From Prevotellaceae bacterium UBA2738 (lineage in GTDB: Bacteria > Bacteroidota > Bacteroidia > Bacteroidales > Bacteroidaceae), in NCBI GenBank assembly GCA_002353585.1, contig DEJW01000029.1, positions 1-38,918 of the forward strand: a DNA stretch of 38,918 bases, in the 5' to 3' direction. Made by a program: the position numbers and the translations under genes. Under the pieces are notes generated by a model. It searched no databases, had not been told where the DNA came from, and saw only the letters and a list, made by a program, of their open reading frames with translations. Position 1 is the stretch's first letter. Each line of letters starts with the position of its first letter. Shown in pieces: positions 1 to 7,366 of this stretch.

Positions 1-3
1 GAA

Positions 4-22
4 TGAAGATACATTATCTTCA
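4..22. repeat. Short triloop hairpin
   Basis: TGAAGATA and TATCTTCA form a perfect 8-bp stem around the three-base loop CAT. It has the same build (short stem, 3-nt loop) as the arrays at 73-134, 1771-1841 and 36889-36948, and may be the last member of an array that begins before the window. No function can be read from it alone. Confidence 0.55.
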
Positions 23-28
23 CTACAA

Positions 29-60
29 TCCCCTCTTCAGCCGCTTGACTGGAGAGGGGA
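29..60. other. Strong GC-rich hairpin
   Basis: A 12-bp stem with one G-T pair (TCCCCTCTTCAG against CTGGAGAGGGGA) encloses an 8-nt loop. No clear T-run follows on either strand, so it is not a standard intrinsic terminator. It could stabilise the 3' end of a plus-strand transcript that enters from the left edge. Confidence 0.5.
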
Positions 61-72
61 CTTATTATGATG

Positions 73-134
73 TAAAAGCATAGCTTTTATCACCTTAAAG
101 CATAGCTTTTATAGGGCTAAAGCATAGCTTTTAT
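73..134 (+). repeat. Array 1: three AAAGC-ATA-GCTTT hairpins
   Basis: Three near-identical palindromes with core AAAGCATAGCTTTTAT are centred at 81, 103 and 125, exactly 22 nt apart. Each folds into a 5-7 bp stem with the loop ATA. The flanks differ between copies, but copies 2 and 3 lie between the inverted pair TCACCTTA (90-97) and TAAGGTGA (134-141). The array sits downstream of the transglycosylase gene, before a two-way terminator. It resembles the array at 36889-36948 read on the minus strand. Confidence 0.75.
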
Positions 135-150
135 AAGGTGACAAGGGACA

Positions 151-192
151 AATAAAACAAGGAACCACGTAAAGGTGATTCCTTGCTTTTTT
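151..192 (+). terminator. Bidirectional intrinsic terminator
   Basis: CAAGGAA (158-164) pairs with TTCCTTG (179-185). Six Ts follow at 187-192 on the plus strand, and the minus strand reads TTTTATTTG after the stem. It can end both a plus-strand gene entering from the left edge and the minus-strand transglycosylase gene at 253. Confidence 0.75.
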
Positions 193-252
193 GTTTTCTA
201 TAATGTGGCTGCCTGACCCTGAGGGGGCGTGAGCCTTGTGAATAGTCTATGC

Positions 253-684
253 TTAGTCGTTATACAGACGCATAACCTTGTTGTAGTAACCTTGTGTGCC
301 TCGCTTTGTGTAGTTCACTCCACCATTCCACAGACGGATGGCACGTTCTACGTTGTTAGATGGGTTGTAATGACTCATGATGAGTACGAACATCTCTTTG
401 CTCTTTTTTTCGCTGAAGCGGTCGTTGAGCGTATAACGCTTCTTGATGCCTCGCTTTTTAAGTATGCTGTTGCAGTCTTCTACCAGTATAGGGGTAATCT
501 GCATAGCACCACAACTCTTGCCGCTTATGGCCCGACTGTTTCCTTCACTCTCCACCTGGATGATAGCATCCATAAGTGGTTCCCAATTAAATTTTGTCCC
601 GTTGTTACGGGCGTTTGCTTCAAGGAAGAAGCTGTTAATCATCAGTGTAATAAATACTACTTTCGCAATCTTGTTAAAACGCAT
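253..684 (-). CDS. Secreted lytic transglycosylase-like protein (SLT fold)
   Basis: This 143-residue protein has a cleavable-looking signal peptide (basic start, hydrophobic residues 8-22, then ANA), so it is probably exported to the periplasm. The mature part has the SLT/lysozyme-like pattern: DAIIQVESEGN supplies the likely catalytic Glu, followed by SGKSCGAMQITP, which matches the GlyLeuMQ-type motif of soluble transglycosylases. RLWNGG near residue 117 matches the usual AYNAG-like motif. The family cleaves peptidoglycan between MurNAc and GlcNAc. At 143 residues it is a minimal catalytic domain with no binding module. The gene stands alone, with a promoter at 965-996 and a leader of about 275 nt. 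Phage or conjugation-linked transglycosylases are often this size, but no such genes are nearby. Confidence 0.8.
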   Translation of the reverse strand: MRFNKIAKVVFITLMINSFFLEANARNNGTKFNWEPLMDAIIQVESEGNSRAISGKSCGAMQITPILVEDCNSILKKRGIKKRYTLNDRFSEKKSKEMFVLIMSHYNPSNNVERAIRLWNGGVNYTKRGTQGYYNKVMRLYND

Positions 685-964
685 AATGTTAATATTTCAG
701 AAGCCTGAGTTCGTTTGCCTCCTGACGTCTTACCAAAACTACTCCTAAAGGTGGGTAGGGAGCAGAGTGCATCGCTTATTGCGGAGCTAAATGCTAAATG
801 GCAGCAGTTCAAGTGCAGCTCTGGAAGGGGTGGTGTTAGTCACGCTCTATGAAAAAAAGTGTGGGTGTTAGGTTGTGTACCACCAAGCCTCTTCCGACTT
901 CCTGTTAATAAATATGCCAGCTCATCATACACATTTGATGAGACTTGACATCTATAATCGGATG
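685..964 (-). other. Long 5' leader or non-coding transcript upstream of the transglycosylase
   Basis: The interval from 685 to 1043 holds no credible gene. A promoter at 965-996 should start transcription near 959 on the minus strand, giving about 275 nt before the ATG at 684. Near the 5' end CTCATCA and TGATGAG (within 920-942) form a 7-bp hairpin. Seven Ts occur on the minus strand near 854-860 without a convincing stem. I could not match it to 6S, SRP, tmRNA or RNase P RNA. Confidence 0.4.
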
Positions 965-996
965 CAAAGTTAGCAACAAAATATTGTGTGCGCAAA
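965..996 (-). promoter_or_regulatory. Bacteroidetes sigma-ABfr promoter for the transglycosylase
   Basis: On the minus strand TTTG (996-993) lies 20 nt before TAACTTTG (972-965), which fits the Bacteroidetes -33/-7 consensus. The -33 element overlaps an inverted repeat, CGCAAA (991-996) with TTTGCG (1002-1007), a possible operator. Confidence 0.7.
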
Positions 997-1043
997 CAGT
1001 TTTTGCGTTTTTATGGTATAAGTATGTGATTTCTTGACAATTA

Positions 1044-1760
1044 TCAAACAGACTGTAAAATGCGCTGCTGGACAGTCTGTTGCATCACGGAGAGCATGGT
1101 ATTCATATTCTCAGGGGTGCGGCAGACTGCCAGAAACATATCGTTGAGGTCGGCTTCGTCGCTGAATTCCAAGGGACGGGAATGGAGCATGCACTGCATA
1201 TTCTCTATTAGCAGACGGAAGAGGTATATCTGGTTGTCGCCTGAGGAAGCGGAGGGGGCTACGCTCCTGCCTGCATAGTAGGCATTGACCACGGTCTGGG
1301 TGAGCAGGCGCACGGCTTTCTCCTGATTGCCCTCGGCATCTTGCAGATAGCCTGGGGGGAAGCCATCGTAGTAGTCGTGGAGCGAGAGCACCCTACCCGA
1401 CAGCAGGGAGGTGAAGTTGCGACGGTATTCGGCTACCATATCGTCATGTGCCTCAGGGGTGCGACAGACGTGCCTGAAGAGGTCAACGGGACTCTTGAGG
1501 GTGGGTGCCACCTCGGGCGAGCGCAGTATGGCGATAAGCTCTTCTGCCGTATCGTAGTGGAGCACGGCAAGGGGATTGAACATTATATCAAAGAAATGCT
1601 GTGAAATCTTCTCGTAATGTTCTAATAGCAACTGCTTTACACGTTGTGGTGTAAGTGTCTCTTTACCCTCGTTGTTATACACTTGGGTGGACAGGATGCC
1701 TTCAGCAAAGGATGAGAAGAAGGCGCGGATAAGGGCTGGTTGGTAGTTGGGATGATTCAT
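1044..1760 (-). CDS. Hypothetical protein with a duplicated VCRTPE motif
   Basis: I do not recognise this 238-residue protein. It has no signal peptide or membrane segment and looks mostly helical. Two stretches resemble each other: HVCRTPEAHDDM at about 92-103 and AVCRTPENMNTM at about 212-223, suggesting an internal duplication of a helical unit. A His/Asp/Tyr-rich patch (LHDYYDGFPPGY, about 127-138) is the most distinctive part. It lies 158 nt after queH on the same strand, behind the hairpin array at 1771-1841, so it may be a poorly coupled last gene of that operon. The start is an ATG at 1760. No function is proposed. Confidence 0.7.
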   Translation of the reverse strand: MNHPNYQPALIRAFFSSFAEGILSTQVYNNEGKETLTPQRVKQLLLEHYEKISQHFFDIMFNPLAVLHYDTAEELIAILRSPEVAPTLKSPVDLFRHVCRTPEAHDDMVAEYRRNFTSLLSGRVLSLHDYYDGFPPGYLQDAEGNQEKAVRLLTQTVVNAYYAGRSVAPSASSGDNQIYLFRLLIENMQCMLHSRPLEFSDEADLNDMFLAVCRTPENMNTMLSVMQQTVQQRILQSV

Positions 1761-1770
1761 AAAAGAAAAC

Positions 1771-1841
1771 GATACGGAGCTTTCAGCTCCTACGATACGT
1801 GGCTAAAGCCACTACGATACGCGAGCATAGCTCGCTACGAT
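1771..1841 (-). repeat. Array 2: three REP-like hairpins with GTAG
   Basis: Plus-strand palindromes GGAGCT-TTC-AGCTCC (1776-1790), GTGGCT-AA-AGCCAC (1799-1812) and GCGAGC-ATA-GCTCGC (1821-1835) are separated by the identical spacer TACGATAC. The stem sequences differ completely but each is perfectly self-complementary, with centres about 22.5 nt apart. Read on the minus strand, each hairpin follows CGTA and begins with G, so GTAG precedes every one. A 5' GTAG or GGAG next to a palindrome is the hallmark of REP sequences recognised by RAYT proteins. The array lies between queH and the unknown gene at 1044-1760. Confidence 0.8.
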
Positions 1842-1855
1842 AACGAAAAATAATT

Positions 1856-1942
1856 AAAGACAACAAGGACAATTATACTCCAGTTTAGCAGGTTTGCTAA
1901 ACTGACCTCTTTATGTTGTTATCTGTTGTCATAGTTGTCTTT
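1856..1942. repeat. GTTGTC iterons flanking a 10-bp hairpin
   Basis: A perfect hairpin, CAGTTTAGCA (1881-1890) with TGCTAAACTG (1895-1904), sits between opposed iterons. On the left the minus strand reads ATTGTC-CTT-GTTGTC-TTT (1873-1856). On the right the plus strand reads GTTGTT (1915), GTTGTC (1925) and GTTGTC (1934), then TTT. The right half overlaps the last codons of queH and encodes its DNYDN tail. The same iteron set recurs at 34697-34723. The hairpin could also act as a weak terminator for queH. Confidence 0.6.
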
Positions 1943-2479
1943 CTTATTAATTGAGAACTCGCAGCCGCAGTAGAGCTGGTTGTAGAAGTTGTTTTCGCGA
2001 AGGAGCTGGTTGCGGCGCTCCTGCAGTCCGCCTTTGCGCCAGTTGCGCTCCCAGAAAGTGGTGCCCTCTACCTGAGAGGCTGCCCAGGTGCCTGCCTGGT
2101 TGATCTGGTCGAGGGATTTCCATCGGCTGGAGGCGAGTGTGGTGGTGAAGGTGGTGAGGTTGAGTTCCTTGCATTTGCGAGCCGTGCGGAGCAGTCGGAG
2201 TTTGAAGCACTCCAGGCAGCGCCCTCCCCTCTCGGGTTCGTGCTCTAAGCCTTTGACATGGCAGAGCCAGTCTTGGTGGTCGTAGTCGTCGTCGATGATG
2301 GTGAGTCCGAGTTTGTGGGCATAGCGCGTTATCTCATTCTTACGGATGAGATACTCCTGCTCTGGGTAGATGTTTGGATTGCAATAGAATATGGTGGGAC
2401 GATAGTCATTCGCCAGCATCCACTCTATTATTGCAGATGAACAGGGAGCACAGCAGCTATGTAGGAGGATGTCTTGCAT
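1919..2479 (-). CDS. queH: Epoxyqueuosine reductase QueH
   Basis: QueH carries out the last step of queuosine synthesis, reducing epoxyqueuosine to queuosine in the tRNA anticodon; it is the cobalamin-independent alternative to QueG. The 186-residue protein shows the family's metal-binding cysteines: the adjacent pair C9-C10 in HSCCAPC, C88 and C91 in RCLEC, and C171/C173 in the C-terminal CGC. In studied QueH proteins these hold a 4Fe-4S cluster and a second metal site. The ATG overlaps the stop of the deacetylase gene by one base (TAATG), so the two are translationally coupled. The last residues (KKDNYDNR) lie beyond the conserved CGCEF end and are encoded by the repeat at 1925-1942. Confidence 0.93.
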   Translation of the reverse strand: MQDILLHSCCAPCSSAIIEWMLANDYRPTIFYCNPNIYPEQEYLIRKNEITRYAHKLGLTIIDDDYDHQDWLCHVKGLEHEPERGGRCLECFKLRLLRTARKCKELNLTTFTTTLASSRWKSLDQINQAGTWAASQVEGTTFWERNWRKGGLQERRNQLLRENNFYNQLYCGCEFSINKKDNYDNR

Positions 2480-3090
2480 TATTCTATCACCTTAAACTCA
2501 TAGCCTTGCTCCTTGAGATAGCGGAGGGCAGCTGGGAGGGCGTAGCGCAGTTTCTCGATGGACTTGAGGGAGTCATGAAAGGTGATGATGGAACCATTAC
2601 GGGTGTAGAGCACCACGTTGCGCAGAACGTCGAAGGCGTTGAGCAGGTGGGAATAGTCACGAGTGACGAGGTCCCACATCACTATCTTATACTTGCGACG
2701 CAGCATATTGTAGGCTCCGAGCCACATCCATCCGTGAGGCGGACGGAAGAGGTGGGAGTGGATGAGTTCGTTGGCTTTCTCCACATTATTATAATATGTA
2801 ACGATGTAGTGGCGCAGGGAACCCATGTGGTTGTAGGTGTGGTTGCCCACCTGATGCCCCTCCTCCACTATGCGACGGTAGAGGTCGGGATAACGCTCCA
2901 CATTCTCGCCCACCATGAAGAAGGTTGCCTTGACGCCAAACTCCCTGAGGGTGTCGAGAATGAAGGGCGTGGACTCAGGTATGGGACCATCGTCAAAGGT
3001 GAGATATACCGCATGTTCCTCTGGATTGATGCGCCAGAGAGCCTTGGGGTATATCCACCTGAGCCATTTGGTTGGTTGTTCTATTAGCAT
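2479..3090 (-). CDS. Polysaccharide deacetylase family protein (NodB domain)
   Basis: This 203-residue carbohydrate esterase family 4 protein removes acetyl groups from a polysaccharide or from peptidoglycan sugars; the substrate cannot be read from sequence. The motifs are in order: TFDDGP at 31-36 (metal and catalytic Asp), H84 and H88 in GNHTYNH (metal ligands), RPPHG at 116-120, and ITFHDS near 168-173 (active-site His). There is no clear signal peptide, only the bare NodB domain after a 27-residue lead. It lies 22 nt after the DUF2723 gene and one base into queH, in a dense run that also encodes membrane proteins. Confidence 0.9.
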   Translation of the reverse strand: MLIEQPTKWLRWIYPKALWRINPEEHAVYLTFDDGPIPESTPFILDTLREFGVKATFFMVGENVERYPDLYRRIVEEGHQVGNHTYNHMGSLRHYIVTYYNNVEKANELIHSHLFRPPHGWMWLGAYNMLRRKYKIVMWDLVTRDYSHLLNAFDVLRNVVLYTRNGSIITFHDSLKSIEKLRYALPAALRYLKEQGYEFKVIE

Positions 3091-3112
3091 AGAAGGAGTT
3101 AGAGGACATTAC

Positions 3113-6100
3113 TTACTCGGCAAACTCACCGCCACGACGCTGGTAAATCTGCATGTACTGTGACACCTTGCTGGCGAGACGGTCGGCAAAGGATTTGTTG
3201 TACTTGTCTGCTACATCTACCATTGCCTGCATGATGTAGAAATTATACATGCAGTCGCGCATAGAGGCATTGAAGCCCGTCTGGTTGAGAGTGAGGTAAT
3301 AAGCCACATACTGAGAGCAGTTGGTAAACATCTGGTTGAGTATCTTCTCAGCCTCCTTTGGTTTGCCCAGCTGATAGTAGGCATCGGCAAAGTCAACACC
3401 ACCGCTCATATAGTTATATGGCAGATTATAGACTGGCAACACCTTCTCGGCATAGGCTATAGCCTTGGCTGCCTTATCCTTCTTGCCCTCGTCGAGCAGA
3501 TGCTTGATGAGCGAAGCGAAGAGGCGACGATGGGTGTAGCACATACGCGTGACGGTCTCGTCGAGGTAGAGTCCAGGCTTGTCCAGACCACCATACTTGA
3601 AGCGTGTCATGAGGTTACGATATACCTTCTCGGTATCGAAGTTGTTGCTCTCGTCGGTATGGAACGGCGTGATACGGTTGACCAGTCCCTCCTGAATGAA
3701 GTTCTCGCCAAGGTTCATATAGTTCTCGGAACCCACGGTGAGGGCAACATAGAGCGGACGAGTCCAGTTGCTGTTAGCCACCATCTCGAGCAGCATGAGG
3801 TCGCCCTTGTAAAGAGCGCGCTTGCCTGCCAGACTGATAGCCATGCGGTCGGGGATGTTTACAGCACCAGTAGAATCCTTAGGCAGCATCATGCCTGAGC
3901 GCAAAACGGCCTGTTTGTCAATCTTGAGATAGAGGGTGTCGGTAGGTATGATATGGTTCTCATCGTCATACTTATTGGCACGAACCCAGTATTTCAGCAC
4001 GTTGCTAACCTCAAACGGCTCGTCGCCAAACTGCTTGCGAGCCTGCTCAGGGTTGGTCTTATAGAAATCGAGCACCTGCTGCTTGTATTCAGGCTTTATC
4101 TCCACATACTCGTTGGTGCCAGAGCAGTAGTCGAGACGTGGCCATGTGATAGGCAGCGAAGGTGACTTCCACGCTGGGCGCACCATCTGGTCGATGTACC
4201 AGTCGGTCTGCAGGTAAGAGAGGTTGCAGACGCGGGCATCGGTGCGCACCTGCTCCACATCCTGGTTATACCACAGAGGGAAGGTGTCGTTATCGCCATT
4301 GGTGAAGATGATAGGATTGCCCTCATCCTGCATAGACATGAGATAGTTCTGACCAAAGTCGCGACAGGTATAGCGACCTGAGCGGTCGTGGTCGTCCCAA
4401 GTCTGCGAAGCCATCTGTATAGGCACAAAGAGTGCTGCAAGAGAGATGACGACGGCAGCCACGAGGTTTTCACGCTTCATGCGACGTGAGAGCAGGTCGA
4501 TGAGAGCCGCAACACCCATGCCACACCATATAGCGTAGGCATAGAACGAACCTGCATAGGCATAGTCGCGCTCACGAGGCTGCATTGGTGTCTGGTTAAG
4601 ATAGATAACGATGGCAAGACCCGTCATGAAGAAGAGGAAGAACACTACCCAGAACTGCTGGATGCCCTTCTTGCCCTTGTAAGCCTGCCAGAACAAGCCT
4701 ATGAGACCGAGAATGAGAGGCATGCAGTAGAACACGTTGTGACCCTTGTTCTCCTTCAGTTCGTCAGGCAGACGAGACTGGTCGCCAAGCATGGCGTTAT
4801 CTATGACAGAGAAGCCAGTAATCCAGTTGCCGTGCTCTGCCTCGCCGTTGCTCTGCAGGTCGTTCTGACGACCAGCAAAGTTCCACATAAAGTAACGCCA
4901 GTACATGAAGTTACACTGGTAAGAGAGGAAGAAGCGCATATTCTCGAAGAAGGTCGGCATCTTGACCGAGATTATCTCACCACAGCGGTCGTAGTCGCGC
5001 ACAGTACCATCTACACCACCCATCCAGTCTTCATAAGCCTGGGCATGACTGGAGTCGTGCATACGTGGGAAGAACATATTCTGGGCATAGACGTACTTAT
5101 CCTTAGTGCGAACAACGAAGTAGCGGTCGGGCTCGTCGGGCGACTTCTTCTCAACACGCTGGTATATGGGTGCACCAGTCTTCATGCGCGGTATGCACAT
5201 GTTGCCCTCTATATCGAGAGCCACCTGAGAGGTGTAAGCCTCGCCATAGAAGAGAGGGCTGTCGCCATACTGGTCGCGAGAGAGATAGCTGCCAAGGGTG
5301 AAGATATCCTCAGGCGAGTTCTGATCCATAGGAGGGTTGGCACTTGAGCGCACCACGATGAGAGCGTAGGTGGAATAACCTATCATGAGCATCAGCATAC
5401 AGCAGAGCGCCGTATTCTTGATGCGATTGGTGATAACTGCCACCCCACCCTTCTTGATATAGTTAAGGGCAAACCACAGAGCCACAAGGATTACGGCACC
5501 AACGACAACAGCAGTCCAGCCAATGCCATAGAAAGGAATACCAAGCATGCCAATGGCAAGGGTGAAGGCAAGATTGCCACGCTTGAGGCTATTCTTGTTG
5601 TATGTTTCATAGATAGCCCAAAGCACTATAGCGATAAGTAATACTATATATATAATGGTACCCGTATTGAATGGCATATCGAGAGTGTTGACAAAGAACA
5701 GCTCAAACCATCCGCCAACCTTGATGATGCCAGGAATGACACCATACAGCACTGCTGCCACCAATACTACGGAAATAAACAACGCAAGCAGAGAGCCCTT
5801 GAGGTCGGCATCGGGGTATTTCTTGTAATAGAACACGAGCACGATGGCTGGGATGCAGAGGAGGTTGAGCAGGTGCACACCGATGGAGAGTCCCGTCATA
5901 TAGGTGATGAGAATAAGCCAACGGTCGGAACCTGGTTTGTCAGCCACATCTTCCCACTTCAGGATAAGCCAGAATACCACAGCCGTGAAACAAGACGAAT
6001 AGGCATACACCTCGCCCTCTACGGCTGAGAACCAGAACGTGTCGGAGAAGGTGTAGATGAGTGCACCCACAAGACCTGACGCCTCGATAGCGATGAGTCT

Positions 6101-6445
6101 AGGCAGAGTGAGTTCAGACCAGTCGTCGATAAGCAGACGGCGCACCAGATGAGTGATGGTCCAGAAGAGAAACAAGATACATCCTGCGCTGAGCAAAGCC
6201 GACATGGTATTGACCATTTTAGCTACCTGAGTGGCATCACTAACGAAATGGGTAAAGAGGTTTGCCGTAAGCATGAAGAACGGTGCGCCTGGTGGGTGAC
6301 CCACTTCAAGGAGATAGCCTGTAGTGATAAATTCAGGGCAGTCCCAAAAGGATGCCGTAGGTTCGATGGTAGAACAATACACAAAGGCGGCGATGAGGAA
6401 CGTCACCCAGCCAAGCGTATTATCTACAAGTCTAAAATGTTTCAT
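3113..6445 (-). CDS. DUF2723 multi-spanning membrane protein, likely glycosyltransferase-type
   Basis: This 1110-residue protein has about a dozen membrane segments in its first 600-650 residues and a soluble C-terminal part with helical, TPR-like character (for example AYAEKVLPVYNLPYN and AYYQLGKPKEAEKILNQM). The N-terminal stretch FWDCPEF followed by GHPPGAP is the DUF2723 signature, and the fold is related to GT-C glycosyltransferases. Human TMEM260, a DUF2723 protein, is a protein O-mannosyltransferase, so a role in envelope or protein O-glycosylation is plausible but inferred. I start it at the ATG at 6445 (MKHFRLVDNTLGW): an in-frame extension upstream would run into the YqaA-like gene and encodes no membrane or family sequence. 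It is 52 nt after that gene and 22 nt before the deacetylase. Confidence 0.85.
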   Translation of the reverse strand: MKHFRLVDNTLGWVTFLIAAFVYCSTIEPTASFWDCPEFITTGYLLEVGHPPGAPFFMLTANLFTHFVSDATQVAKMVNTMSALLSAGCILFLFWTITHLVRRLLIDDWSELTLPRLIAIEASGLVGALIYTFSDTFWFSAVEGEVYAYSSCFTAVVFWLILKWEDVADKPGSDRWLILITYMTGLSIGVHLLNLLCIPAIVLVFYYKKYPDADLKGSLLALFISVVLVAAVLYGVIPGIIKVGGWFELFFVNTLDMPFNTGTIIYIVLLIAIVLWAIYETYNKNSLKRGNLAFTLAIGMLGIPFYGIGWTAVVVGAVILVALWFALNYIKKGGVAVITNRIKNTALCCMLMLMIGYSTYALIVVRSSANPPMDQNSPEDIFTLGSYLSRDQYGDSPLFYGEAYTSQVALDIEGNMCIPRMKTGAPIYQRVEKKSPDEPDRYFVVRTKDKYVYAQNMFFPRMHDSSHAQAYEDWMGGVDGTVRDYDRCGEIISVKMPTFFENMRFFLSYQCNFMYWRYFMWNFAGRQNDLQSNGEAEHGNWITGFSVIDNAMLGDQSRLPDELKENKGHNVFYCMPLILGLIGLFWQAYKGKKGIQQFWVVFFLFFMTGLAIVIYLNQTPMQPRERDYAYAGSFYAYAIWCGMGVAALIDLLSRRMKRENLVAAVVISLAALFVPIQMASQTWDDHDRSGRYTCRDFGQNYLMSMQDEGNPIIFTNGDNDTFPLWYNQDVEQVRTDARVCNLSYLQTDWYIDQMVRPAWKSPSLPITWPRLDYCSGTNEYVEIKPEYKQQVLDFYKTNPEQARKQFGDEPFEVSNVLKYWVRANKYDDENHIIPTDTLYLKIDKQAVLRSGMMLPKDSTGAVNIPDRMAISLAGKRALYKGDLMLLEMVANSNWTRPLYVALTVGSENYMNLGENFIQEGLVNRITPFHTDESNNFDTEKVYRNLMTRFKYGGLDKPGLYLDETVTRMCYTHRRLFASLIKHLLDEGKKDKAAKAIAYAEKVLPVYNLPYNYMSGGVDFADAYYQLGKPKEAEKILNQMFTNCSQYVAYYLTLNQTGFNASMRDCMYNFYIMQAMVDVADKYNKSFADRLASKVSQYMQIYQRRGGEFAE

Positions 6446-6497
6446 TGGTTTTGTTTTATTGTTATAGTTTTCTTTTTCGCTATATTTTGTCGTTATA

Positions 6498-6962
6498 CTA
6501 TATAAAAAGGTGCAACAGCCAGTTGATGAAATATGCCCCATAGAGCAGGCACAGGTAACGCACCACCTTGCCAACGGTGATGGAGGCAAAAGTGATAAGG
6601 ACGTTGGCACGCATGAGTCCGAGCAGGATGGTGATAGCCGACCCCAGCAAAGGGATGAAGGCGAAGAAACCCATGTAGGCACCTCTGCCACGAACAAAAC
6701 GGCGAGCCTTGTCCATGTGTTCAGGCTTCACGTGGAGGTATTTCTCAAACCACTCTTCCTTGCCCATTCTGCCTATGCAGTAGTTGACGATACTACCTAA
6801 CACATTGCCAGCCGTACCATAAAGAATGAGTAGCCAGGGGTCAACACCCATAGCCAGCATGGCAAGCATTACAGCCTCGCTGGAGAACGGCAGGACACTA
6901 CCAGCAAGGAAAGCCGCTATGAACATGCCGAATGGTCCGAACTGTATCAGAGTATCAATCAT
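6498..6962 (-). CDS. YqaA/DedA-family (SNARE-associated) membrane protein
   Basis: The 154-residue protein has about four hydrophobic segments and the family pattern: an N-terminal GSVLPFSSEA (re-entrant helix region), then GNVLGSIVNYCIGRMG, and a basic amphipathic stretch before FIPLLGSAITILLGLMRAN. DedA/VTT proteins act in lipid scrambling and membrane homeostasis; YqaA is the short version. The ATG at 6962 gives a 4-base overlap (ATGA) with the preceding membrane protein gene, the usual sign of coupling. A longer reading up to 7181 lies wholly inside that neighbour and is not supported. Confidence 0.85.
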   Translation of the reverse strand: MIDTLIQFGPFGMFIAAFLAGSVLPFSSEAVMLAMLAMGVDPWLLILYGTAGNVLGSIVNYCIGRMGKEEWFEKYLHVKPEHMDKARRFVRGRGAYMGFFAFIPLLGSAITILLGLMRANVLITFASITVGKVVRYLCLLYGAYFINWLLHLFI

Positions 6963-7366
6963 AAGAATCTCTCTTGTAGCCTCAACATCAGGTCTGTGAG
7001 GTAGGCGGTATTGTTGTATATCCAATAAGGAGAGTAGCACCACACTGGTGTGACGAGTCCGAGACACAGAGCCCAGAACATACGGAAATGCGTAACCTTC
7101 AGTGGACCGAACATCAGCAGGACATACACAGGAAAGGCGACCAGAGACCACAGCCACGTGAATGCCGCGATGCCGATACAAGCACCAGACTCGTATGCAA
7201 CACTCAGAACGTTAGCCTTGTAGGTGCCACGAGCCAGGACGAGACTTGCCGCAAGAGGTCCTGCGACTAATGCCGTAGTGCGATAGCCTGCCATATATAT
7301 GGCTACAGAGACAGCCACAACAAGTGTGATAAGGGTGTATTTATGTAGTAAGTAATACTTTAGCAT
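6959..7366 (-). CDS. Small membrane protein of unknown function
   Basis: This 135-residue protein has about four predicted membrane segments (residues ~10-28, 30-45, 58-84 and 92-112) and a short polar C-terminus. I do not recognise its family. Its start overlaps the purD stop by one base (TAATG) and its end overlaps the YqaA-like start by four bases, so it is surely co-translated with both. It may assist the neighbouring DedA-type protein, but only its position suggests this. Confidence 0.75.
   Translation of the reverse strand: MLKYYLLHKYTLITLVVAVSVAIYMAGYRTTALVAGPLAASLVLARGTYKANVLSVAYESGACIGIAAFTWLWSLVAFPVYVLLMFGPLKVTHFRMFWALCLGLVTPVWCYSPYWIYNNTAYLTDLMLRLQERFL

Noticed and set aside
73..134. 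The three spaced repeats as a short CRISPR array
   Set aside because: The units are 15-16 bp with spacers of about 6 bp, far too short, and no cas gene is near.
229..708. A plus-strand open frame of 159 codons over the transglycosylase gene
   Set aside because: It is antisense to a protein with signal peptide and SLT motifs and itself has no recognisable features.
685..964. The transglycosylase leader as 6S, SRP, RNase P or tmRNA
   Set aside because: None of the conserved sequence motifs of these RNAs could be found on either strand.
2374..3087. A plus-strand open frame of 237 codons opposite the deacetylase and queH genes
   Set aside because: It is the mirror of two well-supported genes with intact active-site motifs.
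6446..6697. An 84-residue N-terminal extension of the DUF2723 protein
   Set aside because: It overlaps the coding end of the YqaA-like gene and encodes no family sequence; the conserved start is at 6445.
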